NCBI GenBank assembly: GCA_046081125.1
Contig: JBJTVH010000125.1
Location: forward strand, 1 to 64,000
Origin: JBEIFW01 sp046081125
Lineage (GTDB): Bacteria > Actinomycetota > Acidimicrobiia > Acidimicrobiales > Ilumatobacteraceae
Length of the DNA: 64,000 nucleotides
Direction of reading: 5' to 3'
Under the pieces are notes generated by a model. The model was given only the letters and a program-made list of their open reading frames with translations, was not told the DNA's origin and ran no database searches. Within the stretch, counting starts at the first letter, position 1, and every line of letters begins with the position of its first letter. Below, piece after piece: positions 52,219-60,142 of this stretch. The position numbers and the translations under genes were made by a program.

Positions 52219-53016
52219 ATGGATTTCGAGACGATCCGCTACGAGCTCGACGGCGGCGTCGCCACCGTCACCCTCGATCGGCCCGAGCGGCTCAACGCCT
52301 GGAACGCCCGAATGGGCATCGAGCTGGGCCTGGCCATGGCCGCCGCCGATGACGACGACGCGGTGGGGGCGGTGGTGGTGACCGGCAACGGTCGGGCGTT
52401 CTGTGCCGGGGCCGATCTGTCCGGCGGCGAGTTCGGTGGCGGCGATGCCACGGGGTCGCCGGCGGGTCGTCAGGCCTTCCCGTTCCAGATCCGCAAGCCG
52501 GTGATCGCCGCCATCAACGGTCACGCCATCGGCGTCGGGATCACCTACCCGCTGCTGGCCGATGTGCGGTTCATCGCCACCGAGGCCAAGGTGCAGTTCG
52601 CCTTCGTCCGCCGCGGCGTCATCCCCGAGCTGGCCTCGCACGTCATTCTGCCCCGCGTGATCGGGTTGTCCCGGGCCGCCGGGCTGCTGCTCACGGGCCG
52701 GATGATCACCGGCGCCGACGCCGCCGCGCTCGGTCTGGCCGAGCCGGCCCTGCCCGCCGCCGAGGTCCTGCCCGCCGCCCAGGCGATGGCCCACGAGATC
52801 GCCTCGTCCACCAACCCGGTGTCGGTGGCGGTCGCCAAGCGGTTGCTGTGGGAGGGGATGCTGTCGTCGCCCGAGCAGATGCTCGAGCGCGAAGGCCCGC
52901 TGTTCGCGTGGATGGCCGGCCAGCCGGCGGCCACCGAGGGGATCACCCATTTCCTCGAGCGCCGGCCCGCTGCGTTCCGCTCGAGCGTGTCGAGCGGTCT
53001 TCCCCCGATGCTGTGA
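52219..53016 (+). CDS. Enoyl-CoA hydratase/isomerase family protein
   Basis: A 265-residue crotonase-fold protein. FCAGADLSGGEFGG supplies the oxyanion-hole region and INGHAIGVGITYPLLADVRF the second. In crotonase two glutamates act; the one in RRGVIPELAS is kept, but the position usually GGGxELA reads GVGITYPL and lacks the first glutamate. It may therefore be an isomerase or other crotonase-fold enzyme rather than a hydratase. A TACCGT box and AGAGGGGGA lie upstream. It is 22 bases before the epoxide hydrolase gene. Confidence 0.87.
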   Translation: MDFETIRYELDGGVATVTLDRPERLNAWNARMGIELGLAMAAADDDDAVGAVVVTGNGRAFCAGADLSGGEFGGGDATGSPAGRQAFPFQIRKPVIAAINGHAIGVGITYPLLADVRFIATEAKVQFAFVRRGVIPELASHVILPRVIGLSRAAGLLLTGRMITGADAAALGLAEPALPAAEVLPAAQAMAHEIASSTNPVSVAVAKRLLWEGMLSSPEQMLEREGPLFAWMAGQPAATEGITHFLERRPAAFRSSVSSGLPPML

Positions 53017-53038
53017 ACCCGAACCCCAGGAGCACCCC

Positions 53039-54193
53039 ATGAGCGACGAGATCACCCCGTTCCGCATCGACGTGCCCGAGGCCGTCCTCGAGGATCTGCG
53101 CGACCGCCTCGCCCGCACCCGCTGGCCGGCCGACGCCCCGGGCGAGGCGTGGGGCTACGGCACCGATCTCGCCGTGCTGCGCGACCTGTGCGAGCACTGG
53201 CGCACCCGCTTCGACTGGCGGGCGGCCGAGGCGACCCTGAACGCGTTCCCGCAGTTCACGACCACGATCGACGGCCAACTCGTGCACTTCTTGCACGTGC
53301 GCTCGCCGCACCCGCAGGCCCGGCCGCTGCTGCTCACCCACGGCTGGCCCGGCTCGGTGTGGGAGTTCACCAAGGTCATCGGTCCGCTCGTCGACCCCGT
53401 CGCCCACGGCGGCTCGGCCGAGGACGCGTTCCACGTCGTCGCGCCCTCGCTCCCCGGTTACGGGTTCTCGGGCCCGACCGGTGACACCGGGTGGGACCCC
53501 GAGCGCATCGCCCAGTGCTGGGCGGCGCTGATGGCCCGCCTCGGCTACGACCGCTACGGCGCCCAGGGCGGGGACTGGGGGGCGATCATCACCGCCAACC
53601 TCGGTCGGCTCGATGCCGCGCACCTGACCGGGATCCACCTGAACATGGTCGTCGCGGCGCCGCCCGACCCGGCCGACCCGATGGCCGGAGTGCTGCCCGA
53701 CGAGATCGACGGGGTCATGGCCATGGCCCAGTTCCGGGACCACGAGACGGGCTACCAGCAGATCCAGGGGACGAAGCCCCAGACGCTCGCCTACGGGCTC
53801 ACGGACTCCCCGGCGGGTCTGGCCGGATGGATCCTGGAGAAGTTCCGCACGTGGAGCGACTGCGACGGCGACGTGCTCGCCTACTTCGGCGCCGACGACC
53901 TGCTCGCGAACATCACGATCTACTGGGTGACGGGCACCATCGGCTCGTCGTGCCGGCTGTACTGCGAGGCCCGGCGGTCCGGCCGGTTCGGGCCGGCCCA
54001 GGGCCGGGTCGAGGTGCCGACGGGATGCGCCATCTTTCCCAAGGAGCTGTACCGGGCCCCCCGGGTGTGGGCCGACGCGGCCTACGACGTGCAGCACTGG
54101 AGCCGGTTCGAGCGGGGTGGTCACTTCGCCGCGATGGAGCAGCCCGAGGCGCTCGTGGCCGACGTGCGAGCGTTCTTCCGAGGCCGTTCCTGA
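53039..54193 (+). CDS. Epoxide hydrolase (EHN domain, alpha/beta hydrolase)
   Basis: A 384-residue hydrolase with the N-terminal EHN domain (FRIDVPEAVLEDLRDRLART) and an alpha/beta-hydrolase core. HGWPGSVWEF holds the HGWP oxyanion motif, GGDWGAIITANLG the nucleophilic aspartate, and RGGHFAAMEQPE the catalytic histidine. A tyrosine in the cap region probably assists. Its stop overlaps the probable CTG start of the next gene. The natural epoxide is unknown. Confidence 0.92.
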   Translation: MSDEITPFRIDVPEAVLEDLRDRLARTRWPADAPGEAWGYGTDLAVLRDLCEHWRTRFDWRAAEATLNAFPQFTTTIDGQLVHFLHVRSPHPQARPLLLTHGWPGSVWEFTKVIGPLVDPVAHGGSAEDAFHVVAPSLPGYGFSGPTGDTGWDPERIAQCWAALMARLGYDRYGAQGGDWGAIITANLGRLDAAHLTGIHLNMVVAAPPDPADPMAGVLPDEIDGVMAMAQFRDHETGYQQIQGTKPQTLAYGLTDSPAGLAGWILEKFRTWSDCDGDVLAYFGADDLLANITIYWVTGTIGSSCRLYCEARRSGRFGPAQGRVEVPTGCAIFPKELYRAPRVWADAAYDVQHWSRFERGGHFAAMEQPEALVADVRAFFRGRS

Positions 54194-54798
54194 CCCGGCA
54201 GGTCTTCGATCGGGCGTACTACGACCGCTTCTACCGGGGCCGGCTCGCCGTCCACGACCGGGCCCGGATCGGCGCGCTGGCCTCGGGCGTGGTCGGGGTG
54301 TGCGAGTGGTGGGACGTCCCGGTCCGCCGAGTCCTCGACGTCGGGGCCGGACCCGGCTTCTGGCGGGACTGGTTGCAGGCGCAACGACCGGGCGTGGACT
54401 ACGTCGGGATCGACGTGAGCGAGCACGCCTGTCGCCGGTGGGGGCACGCCCGAGCCGACATCGCCACCTGGCGACCGGCCGACCGGTTCGACCTCGTCGT
54501 GTGCCAGGGCGTGCTGCAGTACCTCGACGACCCGGCCTGCGCCACTGCGATCGTCAACCTTGCAGCCGCCACCGGCTCGGTGCTCTACCTCGAGGTGCCG
54601 ACCGTCGCCGACCGGGCGACGGTGCTCGACACGGACGCGACCGACCTCGACGTCCACTGGCGCACCGGCGCCTGGTACCGGCGCCGGCTCGGGCGGTGGT
54701 TCCGGGCCGCGGGCGCCGGCCTGTGGGTGCGGCGCGACGCCGGCGTGCTGCTCTACGAACTCGAAGCGCCCACGAGCCCGGCGGTCCGACGCGGGTAG
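54190..54798 (+). CDS. Class I SAM-dependent methyltransferase, probable CTG start
   Basis: A methyltransferase of about 202 residues. Motif I is VLDVGAGPGFWRDWL, motif II VDYVGIDVSEHA, and FDLVVCQGVLQYL is motif IV. The conserved N-terminal block VFDRAYYDRFYRGR begins four codons after the CTG at 54190; there is no ATG, GTG or TTG near it in this frame. That CTG overlaps the upstream TGA (CTGA) with GAGG about 7 bases before, so it is the best start. It sits between epoxide hydrolase and AcuI-like genes. Substrate unknown. Confidence 0.78.
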   Translation: MTRQVFDRAYYDRFYRGRLAVHDRARIGALASGVVGVCEWWDVPVRRVLDVGAGPGFWRDWLQAQRPGVDYVGIDVSEHACRRWGHARADIATWRPADRFDLVVCQGVLQYLDDPACATAIVNLAAATGSVLYLEVPTVADRATVLDTDATDLDVHWRTGAWYRRRLGRWFRAAGAGLWVRRDAGVLLYELEAPTSPAVRRG

Positions 54799-54808
54799 GT
54801 TCCCGGCC

Positions 54809-55807
54809 GTGAGCGACACCTTCCGCGCCCTGGTCCTGCGCAGCCCCGACGGCAAGGCCGTCACCGCCGCCGTCGAGTCGGTCGACGCCGACGCCCTGCC
54901 CGCCGGGGACGTCGACATCGACGTCGAGTGGTCCGATCTCAACTACAAGGACGGCTTGATCCTGACCGGTCAAGGGCGGCTGGTGCGCAACTACCCGCAC
55001 GTACCCGGGATCGACCTGGCCGGCACGGTTCGTTCGAGCGGGTCCGCCGCCTTCGCTCCTGGCGACCGGGTGATCGTCACCGGGTTCCGGGTAGGGGAGA
55101 CCCACTGGGGCGGGTACGCCGAGCGGGCCCGGGTGCGGGCCGAATGGCTCGTGGCCTGTCCGCCGGCGCTCACGACGCGCGACGCCATGGCCGTCGGCAC
55201 CGCCGGGTTCACCGCCATGCAGGCGATCCATGCGCTCGAAGCCCACGGCCTCACCCCCGGTTCCGGTGAGGTGCTCGTCACGGGCGCAGCGGGAGGGGTC
55301 GGCTCGATGGCGGTCCACCTGCTGGCCCGGCTCGGCTACACCGTGGCGGCCTCCACCGGCCGCCCCGAGACCGAGGGCTACCTGCGGTCGCTCGGCGCCT
55401 CGACGATCGTCACCCGCGCGGAGCTGGCCGAGGCGCCTACGAAGCCGTTGCTCGGCGCACGCTGGGTCGGGTGTGTCGATGCCGTCGGCGGTACGACGTT
55501 GGCCCACGTCGTGCACGAGCTGGACTACGGCGCGTCGGTCGCCGCGTGCGGTCTGGCCGGTGGGGCGGCGGTGCCGGTCATGGTCACGCCGTTCCTGCTG
55601 CGCGGCGTCAACCTGCTCGGCATCGACTCGGTCATGTGCCCGCTCGCGCACCGGGTGACGTTGTGGGGTCGCGTCGCCGGGCTGGTCGATCGGTCGGCGC
55701 TCGACGCGATGACCGACGAGGTGGGACTCGGCGACCTGCCCGGACTCGGCCCGGCGATCCTGGCCGGTCAGGTGCGCGGCCGCACCGTCGTGGCGACGCG
55801 CCGCTGA
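54809..55807 (+). CDS. acuI: Acrylyl-CoA reductase (AcuI/YhdH family)
   Basis: A 332-residue zinc-free MDR oxidoreductase. WSDLNYKDGLILTGQGR and YPHVPGIDLAGTV are diagnostic of AcuI/YhdH, and VTGAAGGVGSMAVHLLARLG is the NADPH site. AcuI reduces acryloyl-CoA to propionyl-CoA. TAGGTT, including the upstream stop, lies 7 bases before the GTG. Its last base abuts the convergent thioesterase gene. It fits the acyl-CoA theme of this segment. Confidence 0.9.
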   Translation: MSDTFRALVLRSPDGKAVTAAVESVDADALPAGDVDIDVEWSDLNYKDGLILTGQGRLVRNYPHVPGIDLAGTVRSSGSAAFAPGDRVIVTGFRVGETHWGGYAERARVRAEWLVACPPALTTRDAMAVGTAGFTAMQAIHALEAHGLTPGSGEVLVTGAAGGVGSMAVHLLARLGYTVAASTGRPETEGYLRSLGASTIVTRAELAEAPTKPLLGARWVGCVDAVGGTTLAHVVHELDYGASVAACGLAGGAAVPVMVTPFLLRGVNLLGIDSVMCPLAHRVTLWGRVAGLVDRSALDAMTDEVGLGDLPGLGPAILAGQVRGRTVVATRR

Positions 55808-56209
55808 TCAGGCCCGCAGGCCGCTCACGGCGTCGAGCAACCACGCCGGCGCCCGGGTCGGACGCCCCGAGGCGTCGGTGACCCCGGCCCGGAGATCGGC
55901 GTCGACTGCGATCGAGCCGTCGGCGAGGAGCACCTCCTGGTGCCATCGGCTCGAGGCCTTGCCCTCCTCGACGACCTCGGTGGTGATGGTCACGGTGTCG
56001 TTCCAGGTGACGGGCCGGCGGTACCGCAACGACAACTCGACGACGACCACCTGGAATCCCGCTGCGTGCAATCGGTCGAGTCCAGCGCCGACGGCGTCGA
56101 GGGCCTCGCAGCGGGCGACCTCGAACCACGACACGTAGACCGCGTGGTTGACGTGTCCGTACGGATCGAGTTCGGCGAACCGTGGGCGAAGGTCGAGCCG
56201 GTGTCGCAC
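55808..56209 (-). CDS. Acyl-CoA thioesterase (hot-dog fold, 4HBT)
   Basis: A 133-residue hot-dog thioesterase with FAELDPYGHVNHAVYVSWFEVARCEAL, the 4-hydroxybenzoyl-CoA thioesterase signature. Its catalytic Asp is in LDPYGHVNH. The GTG at 56209 is preferred; it lies 13 bases after the desaturase stop. A GTG at 56257 would overlap the desaturase by 35 bases. It probably releases fatty acids made or used by the desaturase neighbour. Family call is firm. Confidence 0.88.
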   Translation of the reverse strand: MRHRLDLRPRFAELDPYGHVNHAVYVSWFEVARCEALDAVGAGLDRLHAAGFQVVVVELSLRYRRPVTWNDTVTITTEVVEEGKASSRWHQEVLLADGSIAVDADLRAGVTDASGRPTRAPAWLLDAVSGLRA

Positions 56210-56222
56210 GGCGCGCCCCGCC

Positions 56223-57242
56223 TCAGGCCTCGTCGACCGCCGCCGTGACCCGGCCACGCCGGGCGATCGCCGCCGCCTGCTGGGCGGTGTTCTCGAGCAG
56301 CATGGTCAATTCCTCGCTCGCCCGGGTGCCGCGCAGCTTGCGGGCGGCCCGGCCGAGCCGGTAGCGCAGCATGCCGAGGTCGGGGTGACCGTCCCGGATC
56401 CGGGAGGCGGTGAGCGCTGCGGCCGGAGGCTGCTGGAGTTCTTTGGCGACCCGGAGCCAGGACAGCACACGCAACAGCCCGTAGGAGATGTCGATCTCGT
56501 ACCAGCGGAACCCCTGGCGCACCGAGCGGGGGTAGTGGTGGTGGTTGTTGTGCCACCCTTCGCCGAGCGTGAGCAGGGCGACGATGGGGTTGTTCCGGCT
56601 CGTGTCGCCGGTGGCGAAATGACGACGGCCCCAGAGGTGGGCGACGGAGTTGACGGCGAACGTGGCGTGCCACAGGGCGACCGTGGAGCAGAAGAACCCG
56701 ACGACGAGGCCGGACCAGCCGGCGATCAGGAAGCACAGGGCTCCGAGTGCCCACGGTGCCACCCAGTCCCGCTTGTTGAGCCAGACCAGTTCGGGGTACT
56801 TCGCGAAGTCCGGGATGGCGTCGTAATCGGTGGCGTCGAACCGGTCGGACACGATCCAGCCCATGTGGCTCCAGAAGAAGCCGTGGGCGGGGGAGTGGGG
56901 ATCCCGCTCGGTGTCGGTGTACCGGTGGTGTGCGCGATGGTTGGCCGCCCACCACAACGGACCCTTCTGCACGGCGCTGGCGCCGAGCAGTGCCATCAGG
57001 AACTGCGGGACCCGGGACATCTTGTAGGTCCGGTGGGCGAAGTAGCGGTGGTAGCCGGCCGTGATCCCGAACGCCCGGGCGACGTACAGCACGATGCCGA
57101 GGATCAGGGCCTTGGTGGTCACCCCGGTGAGGAAGACCAGCAGGGGGGTGAAATTGACGAGGAGGAACGGGGCTGCTTGCGCCCACCGCATGCGGTGGTC
57201 CGGTGCGCCGACCTGCGGGGTGGTGACCTCGACATCGCTCAT
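56223..57242 (-). CDS. Membrane fatty acyl-CoA desaturase (delta-9 type)
   Basis: A 339-residue integral-membrane di-iron desaturase that introduces a double bond in acyl chains. The three histidine boxes are HRYFAH (65-70), HRAHH (102-106) and HNNHH (231-235), the acyl-CoA type. Hydrophobic helices flank the boxes. The ATG at 57242 fits the family; a longer frame runs upstream through the palindromes. Two palindromes 41 and 86 bases upstream are likely repressor sites. A thioesterase gene follows. Confidence 0.93.
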   Translation of the reverse strand: MSDVEVTTPQVGAPDHRMRWAQAAPFLLVNFTPLLVFLTGVTTKALILGIVLYVARAFGITAGYHRYFAHRTYKMSRVPQFLMALLGASAVQKGPLWWAANHRAHHRYTDTERDPHSPAHGFFWSHMGWIVSDRFDATDYDAIPDFAKYPELVWLNKRDWVAPWALGALCFLIAGWSGLVVGFFCSTVALWHATFAVNSVAHLWGRRHFATGDTSRNNPIVALLTLGEGWHNNHHHYPRSVRQGFRWYEIDISYGLLRVLSWLRVAKELQQPPAAALTASRIRDGHPDLGMLRYRLGRAARKLRGTRASEELTMLLENTAQQAAAIARRGRVTAAVDEA

Positions 57243-57282
57243 CGTTGCGTCCTGGGGGGGAGAGCCGAACGGACCAACCAGT

Positions 57283-57302
57283 CCTACCGACCGGTCGGTA
57301 GG
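57283..57302. promoter_or_regulatory. Perfect 20-bp palindrome upstream of the desaturase gene
   Basis: CCTACCGACCGGTCGGTAGG is its own reverse complement. It lies 41 bases before the desaturase ATG and has the form of a TetR-family operator (as for DesT/FabR-type fatty-acid regulators). No regulator gene is adjacent. Confidence 0.8.
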
Positions 57303-57327
57303 GAGACTAGTGGTCGCCGTGCCCGAT

Positions 57328-57345
57328 CGGTCGCTGTAGCGACCG
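57328..57345. promoter_or_regulatory. Second palindrome upstream of the desaturase gene
   Basis: CGGTCGCT-GT-AGCGACCG is a perfect inverted repeat 26 bases from the first palindrome. It shares the GGTCG/CGACC core, though in a different arrangement, so a second binding site for the same or a related regulator is plausible. Confidence 0.6.
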
Positions 57346-57500
57346 GAAATGTCACCGCTTGACCGATCGATGACCGCCGATCCCTTGACGCATGGGAAAT
57401 CATTCACTTGAATACTTTCATCCGACGTTGATCGCTGATGCCTGACGCCAGTGATGACCGTTGTGCGGGTTCCCGTTCGGGGGTTCGGGCTGCCGCAAGT
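57346..57500. other. Intergenic stretch upstream of the desaturase gene
   Basis: This gene-free stretch contains an AT-rich patch at about 57398-57421 that may hold the desaturase promoter on the minus strand, but no convincing -35/-10 pair is seen. Short open frames here have no ribosome site or family and look like shadows. Confidence 0.4.
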
Positions 57501-57528
57501 GGATCGCCGCCCTCTGGGGCGGCGATCC
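57501..57528. terminator. Stem-loop after the phytanoyl-CoA dioxygenase gene
   Basis: GGATCGCCGCC and GGCGGCGATCC pair perfectly over 11 bases with a 6-base loop, 28 bases beyond the minus-strand stop. No U-run follows. It is the likely 3' end signal of the dioxygenase transcript. Confidence 0.6.
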
Positions 57529-57556
57529 CGCGTGGGAACGGCGTCGCAGCGCGTCG

Positions 57557-58717
57557 TCAGATGCCCAGGTCGAGCTGGTTGTAGTCCCGCAACACCGACA
57601 GATCGCCCGCCCAGCGGTACCGGTCCTCGAGGCCGGCGAACGGGGCGTAGGGGTACCGGCGCTCCTGCGGATAGCGCTGGGACCGGGCATCGATGGCGTA
57701 GGCGATGGCTTCGGAGCGGGTCCGGATCCGTTCGGCGTCGTACACGGCGGTCGCGTTGTGGACGCCCCCGCTGACCACACCGAGCACGGACGAGCGTCGG
57801 TGGAACCCGAAGTTGAACGTGACGCGCGGGTCGGCGCTGGTGTTGGCGAACGAGCCGTGTACGCACTGCCGGTTCGTGATCGCGACGTCGCCGGGAGCAC
57901 ACAGCAGCGGCACCGCACCTTCGATCCGATCCGACCCTGCCGCAGCGACGAGCGACCGGATGTCGACCCGGCCCCTACGGTGCGATCCCGGCAGGACCCA
58001 CAGCCCGTTGGCCGACGTGCACCCGTAGAGCTGGGCCATGAAGTTGAACCCGTGGGTGTCGCCGTCGAGGCCGGGGTCGTCCCAGTGCGTCCAGGGATCC
58101 TGGTGCCAGGCGACCGAACCGCCGAGCCCGGGGTGCTTGATCCAGATCGCCTCGTTGAACGGCGTGAAGTCGGGACCGTTGACGGCCTCGGCGAACGCGA
58201 GGAGCCCGGGGTGGCCGTAGAGCCGGAGATGGGCCTCGCTGTACTGCAGCGAGCCCAGGACGATCTGGAGCACCCAGTCCGGTGCGCCCTGCGGCGCCTC
58301 GGGCTCGAACATTTTCACCTGGTGGCGTCCGTGGGCGGCACCCGTGCCGCCGAGAGGATCGGACAGCGGGCGCACGAAGCCGAAGTTGCGCGCCGTGCCG
58401 TCGTTGCCGAGCGCCGGGCGGCCGTGGCGGTCGACGTCGGATCCCTTGGTCGCCGGGGCCCGTTCGAGCACCTCGGCGAGATCCCGTTCGAGGTCGGAGA
58501 GTTCGTCGGGGCCGAGCACGCCTTCGAACACGTAGAAGCCCGTGCGCCGGTACGCCTCGACGACCGCCGGATCGGGGCGCCCGTGCTCGTCGAGCACCAA
58601 GGGCCCCCGGTTGCCGAGCGCGTGCGCTCGCTGTTCGCCTTCGGCTCGATAGCGGACCATGTCGGCCTCGGCGTCGCCGTACGTGGTCGACGCCTCGAGC
58701 AGGTGCACCTTGGCCAT
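57557..58717 (-). CDS. Phytanoyl-CoA dioxygenase family protein
   Basis: A 386-residue Fe(II)/2-oxoglutarate oxygenase. The iron facial triad is WHQDPW and a distal histidine in QCVHGSFANTS, with the 2-oxoglutarate arginine in DPRVTFNFGF. It starts MAKVHLLEASTTYG. Related PhyH enzymes hydroxylate diverse substrates, including lipids and ectoine, so phytanoyl-CoA need not be the substrate. It is downstream of a small membrane-protein gene (36-base gap). Confidence 0.88.
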   Translation of the reverse strand: MAKVHLLEASTTYGDAEADMVRYRAEGEQRAHALGNRGPLVLDEHGRPDPAVVEAYRRTGFYVFEGVLGPDELSDLERDLAEVLERAPATKGSDVDRHGRPALGNDGTARNFGFVRPLSDPLGGTGAAHGRHQVKMFEPEAPQGAPDWVLQIVLGSLQYSEAHLRLYGHPGLLAFAEAVNGPDFTPFNEAIWIKHPGLGGSVAWHQDPWTHWDDPGLDGDTHGFNFMAQLYGCTSANGLWVLPGSHRRGRVDIRSLVAAAGSDRIEGAVPLLCAPGDVAITNRQCVHGSFANTSADPRVTFNFGFHRRSSVLGVVSGGVHNATAVYDAERIRTRSEAIAYAIDARSQRYPQERRYPYAPFAGLEDRYRWAGDLSVLRDYNQLDLGI

Positions 58718-58752
58718 GTCGGGCCCCCCCAATGTCGAACGCCCCCAGCACG

Positions 58753-59253
58753 TCAGGGTAACCGGCCGATCGCCTCGATCAGATCGCCTCGATCGCCATT
58801 CGACACGGCCACGCTGAGGACCGTGCCATCGGCGCATTCGATCCGCATCTCGTCGAGGCGGTCACCGGGGGCAACCCGGGCGACATGGGCTCGCGGGATG
58901 CGCAGCGCGCGTCGCCCGAGGACCTCGTCGGCCCCACGCGGGTGCGATGCGACGACGAGGTCGACCTCGGTCACGGCGAGCAGCCCGCGGCGCGGGATCG
59001 GAATCGACGGAACTCGGCGTGGCGTCCGGAACGGAAGCACCACCAAGGTGGTCAGCGCCGGAGCAGCCAGCACGGCGGCCGGCATCGAGAGCACACCGAG
59101 GATCGCCGTCGATCCCCCGACCGCGGTGACGAGGGCCGCCCGGCGCAAGCGCGCCCGCCGGGTCCGGCTCGCCCTGCGGATCTCGGCGAGATGGTGCACG
59201 GCTGGGCGCGTCCGGGCGCTCGCCTGATCCTGCACCGGGTCCGGTTCCAGCAC
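58753..59253 (-). CDS. Hypothetical membrane protein
   Basis: A 166-residue protein with a basic N-terminal segment, a hydrophobic region at about residues 45-75 (two short helices or a hairpin), and a soluble C-terminal domain (ALRIPRAHVARVAPGDRLDE and EMRIECADGTVLSVAVSNGD) resembling a PH-like membrane-associated domain. The GTG at 59253 follows GGAGG by 4 bases. The much longer upstream frame overlaps the tadZ gene and is rejected. No family is firmly recognised. Confidence 0.6.
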   Translation of the reverse strand: MLEPDPVQDQASARTRPAVHHLAEIRRASRTRRARLRRAALVTAVGGSTAILGVLSMPAAVLAAPALTTLVVLPFRTPRRVPSIPIPRRGLLAVTEVDLVVASHPRGADEVLGRRALRIPRAHVARVAPGDRLDEMRIECADGTVLSVAVSNGDRGDLIEAIGRLP

Positions 59254-59479
59254 GTCACCTCCGCCGCCGTCCCATCCCGCGACGACGCTACGAGGGGGGC
59301 GACCACGCGCAGTAGGGGTGCATGCGGACGTTGACCGGTTCCGGACGGAAACGTGCCGTTCCAGCGCCCGGAGCCCGCTTCCGCCGGCATCTCGCCTCTT
59401 GTCCCCGTTGCACCCCTTCGCTACGTTCCGCAGCGGCTCCCCTCCACCGCCCGGCTGTGGCCGGGGCGAGGAGTTGCAC

Positions 59480-60142
59480 GTGCTGATCACGTGTTGGAGT
59501 GCCAAGGGCGGGAGTGGCACCACCACGATCGCAGCGGCGCTGGCGTTGTCGCTGGCGGACGACACCGGGGAGGAGGTCACCCTCGTCGACCTTGCCGGTG
59601 ATCTCCCGGCCGCGCTCGGCATGAGCGAACCGAGCGGTCCCGGTGTCAGCGACGCACTGGCGGCCCATCCGTCCGCCGATCCCGCCGCCGAGGCCCGCCG
59701 CGCTCGCCTCGAACTCGTCCCCGGCGTCGGCCTGATCCCCCACGGCGCCGGACCGCTCCGGGGAGGCGCGGCGATGGAAGCGCTCGTGCGCGGGCTCGGC
59801 CTCCATGCCGAAGGGCGCATCGTCGTGGTCGACGCCGGGGTCGTGCGGCCGGGCACGCCCGCGCTCGACGCCGTGCTCGGGTCTCCGTCGTCGCTGCTCG
59901 TCACTCGACCCTGCTACCTGTCGGTCCGGCGGGCGGTCGGCCTACCCGTCCGGCCCGATGCGGTCGTCCTCGTCGACGAGCCCGGACGCTCGCTCGGGCA
60001 TCGCGACGTCGAGGCGGTCCTCGGCGTGCCCGTGCGCGCCGTGGTGCCGCTTGAGGCGTCCATCGCCCGGGCGATCGATGCCGGGTTGCTCCTCGCGCGA
60101 CTGCCGCGCTCGCTCAGCCGTGCGCTCCGGGCCGCAGCATGA
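59480..60142 (+). CDS. tadZ: TadZ/CpaE/Ssd-like ATPase with altered Walker A
   Basis: A 220-residue MinD-like protein that positions Tad pilus machinery; its mycobacterial counterpart is Ssd (Rv3660c). The loop SAKGGSGTTTIAAALAL keeps the signature lysine but has Thr where the P-loop lysine belongs, so ATP hydrolysis is doubtful. VTLVDLAGDLPAALG and VVVDAGVV follow. It lacks the receiver-like N-terminal domain of CpaE. The GTG at 59480 has GAGGAG 6 bases upstream; the frame is open upstream but unconserved. Its stop overlaps the tadA ATG. Confidence 0.82.
   Translation: MLITCWSAKGGSGTTTIAAALALSLADDTGEEVTLVDLAGDLPAALGMSEPSGPGVSDALAAHPSADPAAEARRARLELVPGVGLIPHGAGPLRGGAAMEALVRGLGLHAEGRIVVVDAGVVRPGTPALDAVLGSPSSLLVTRPCYLSVRRAVGLPVRPDAVVLVDEPGRSLGHRDVEAVLGVPVRAVVPLEASIARAIDAGLLLARLPRSLSRALRAAA

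Noticed and set aside
57418..57918. Short minus-strand open frame over the dioxygenase 3' end and the intergenic stretch
   Set aside because: It overlaps a well-supported gene in another frame, has Arg/Ser/Pro-rich composition and no ribosome site.
58753..59904. Extending the hypothetical membrane protein to a 383-residue form
   Set aside because: The extension lies over tadZ and its upstream region, is Ser/Arg-rich, and a good GGAGG-GTG start exists at 59253.
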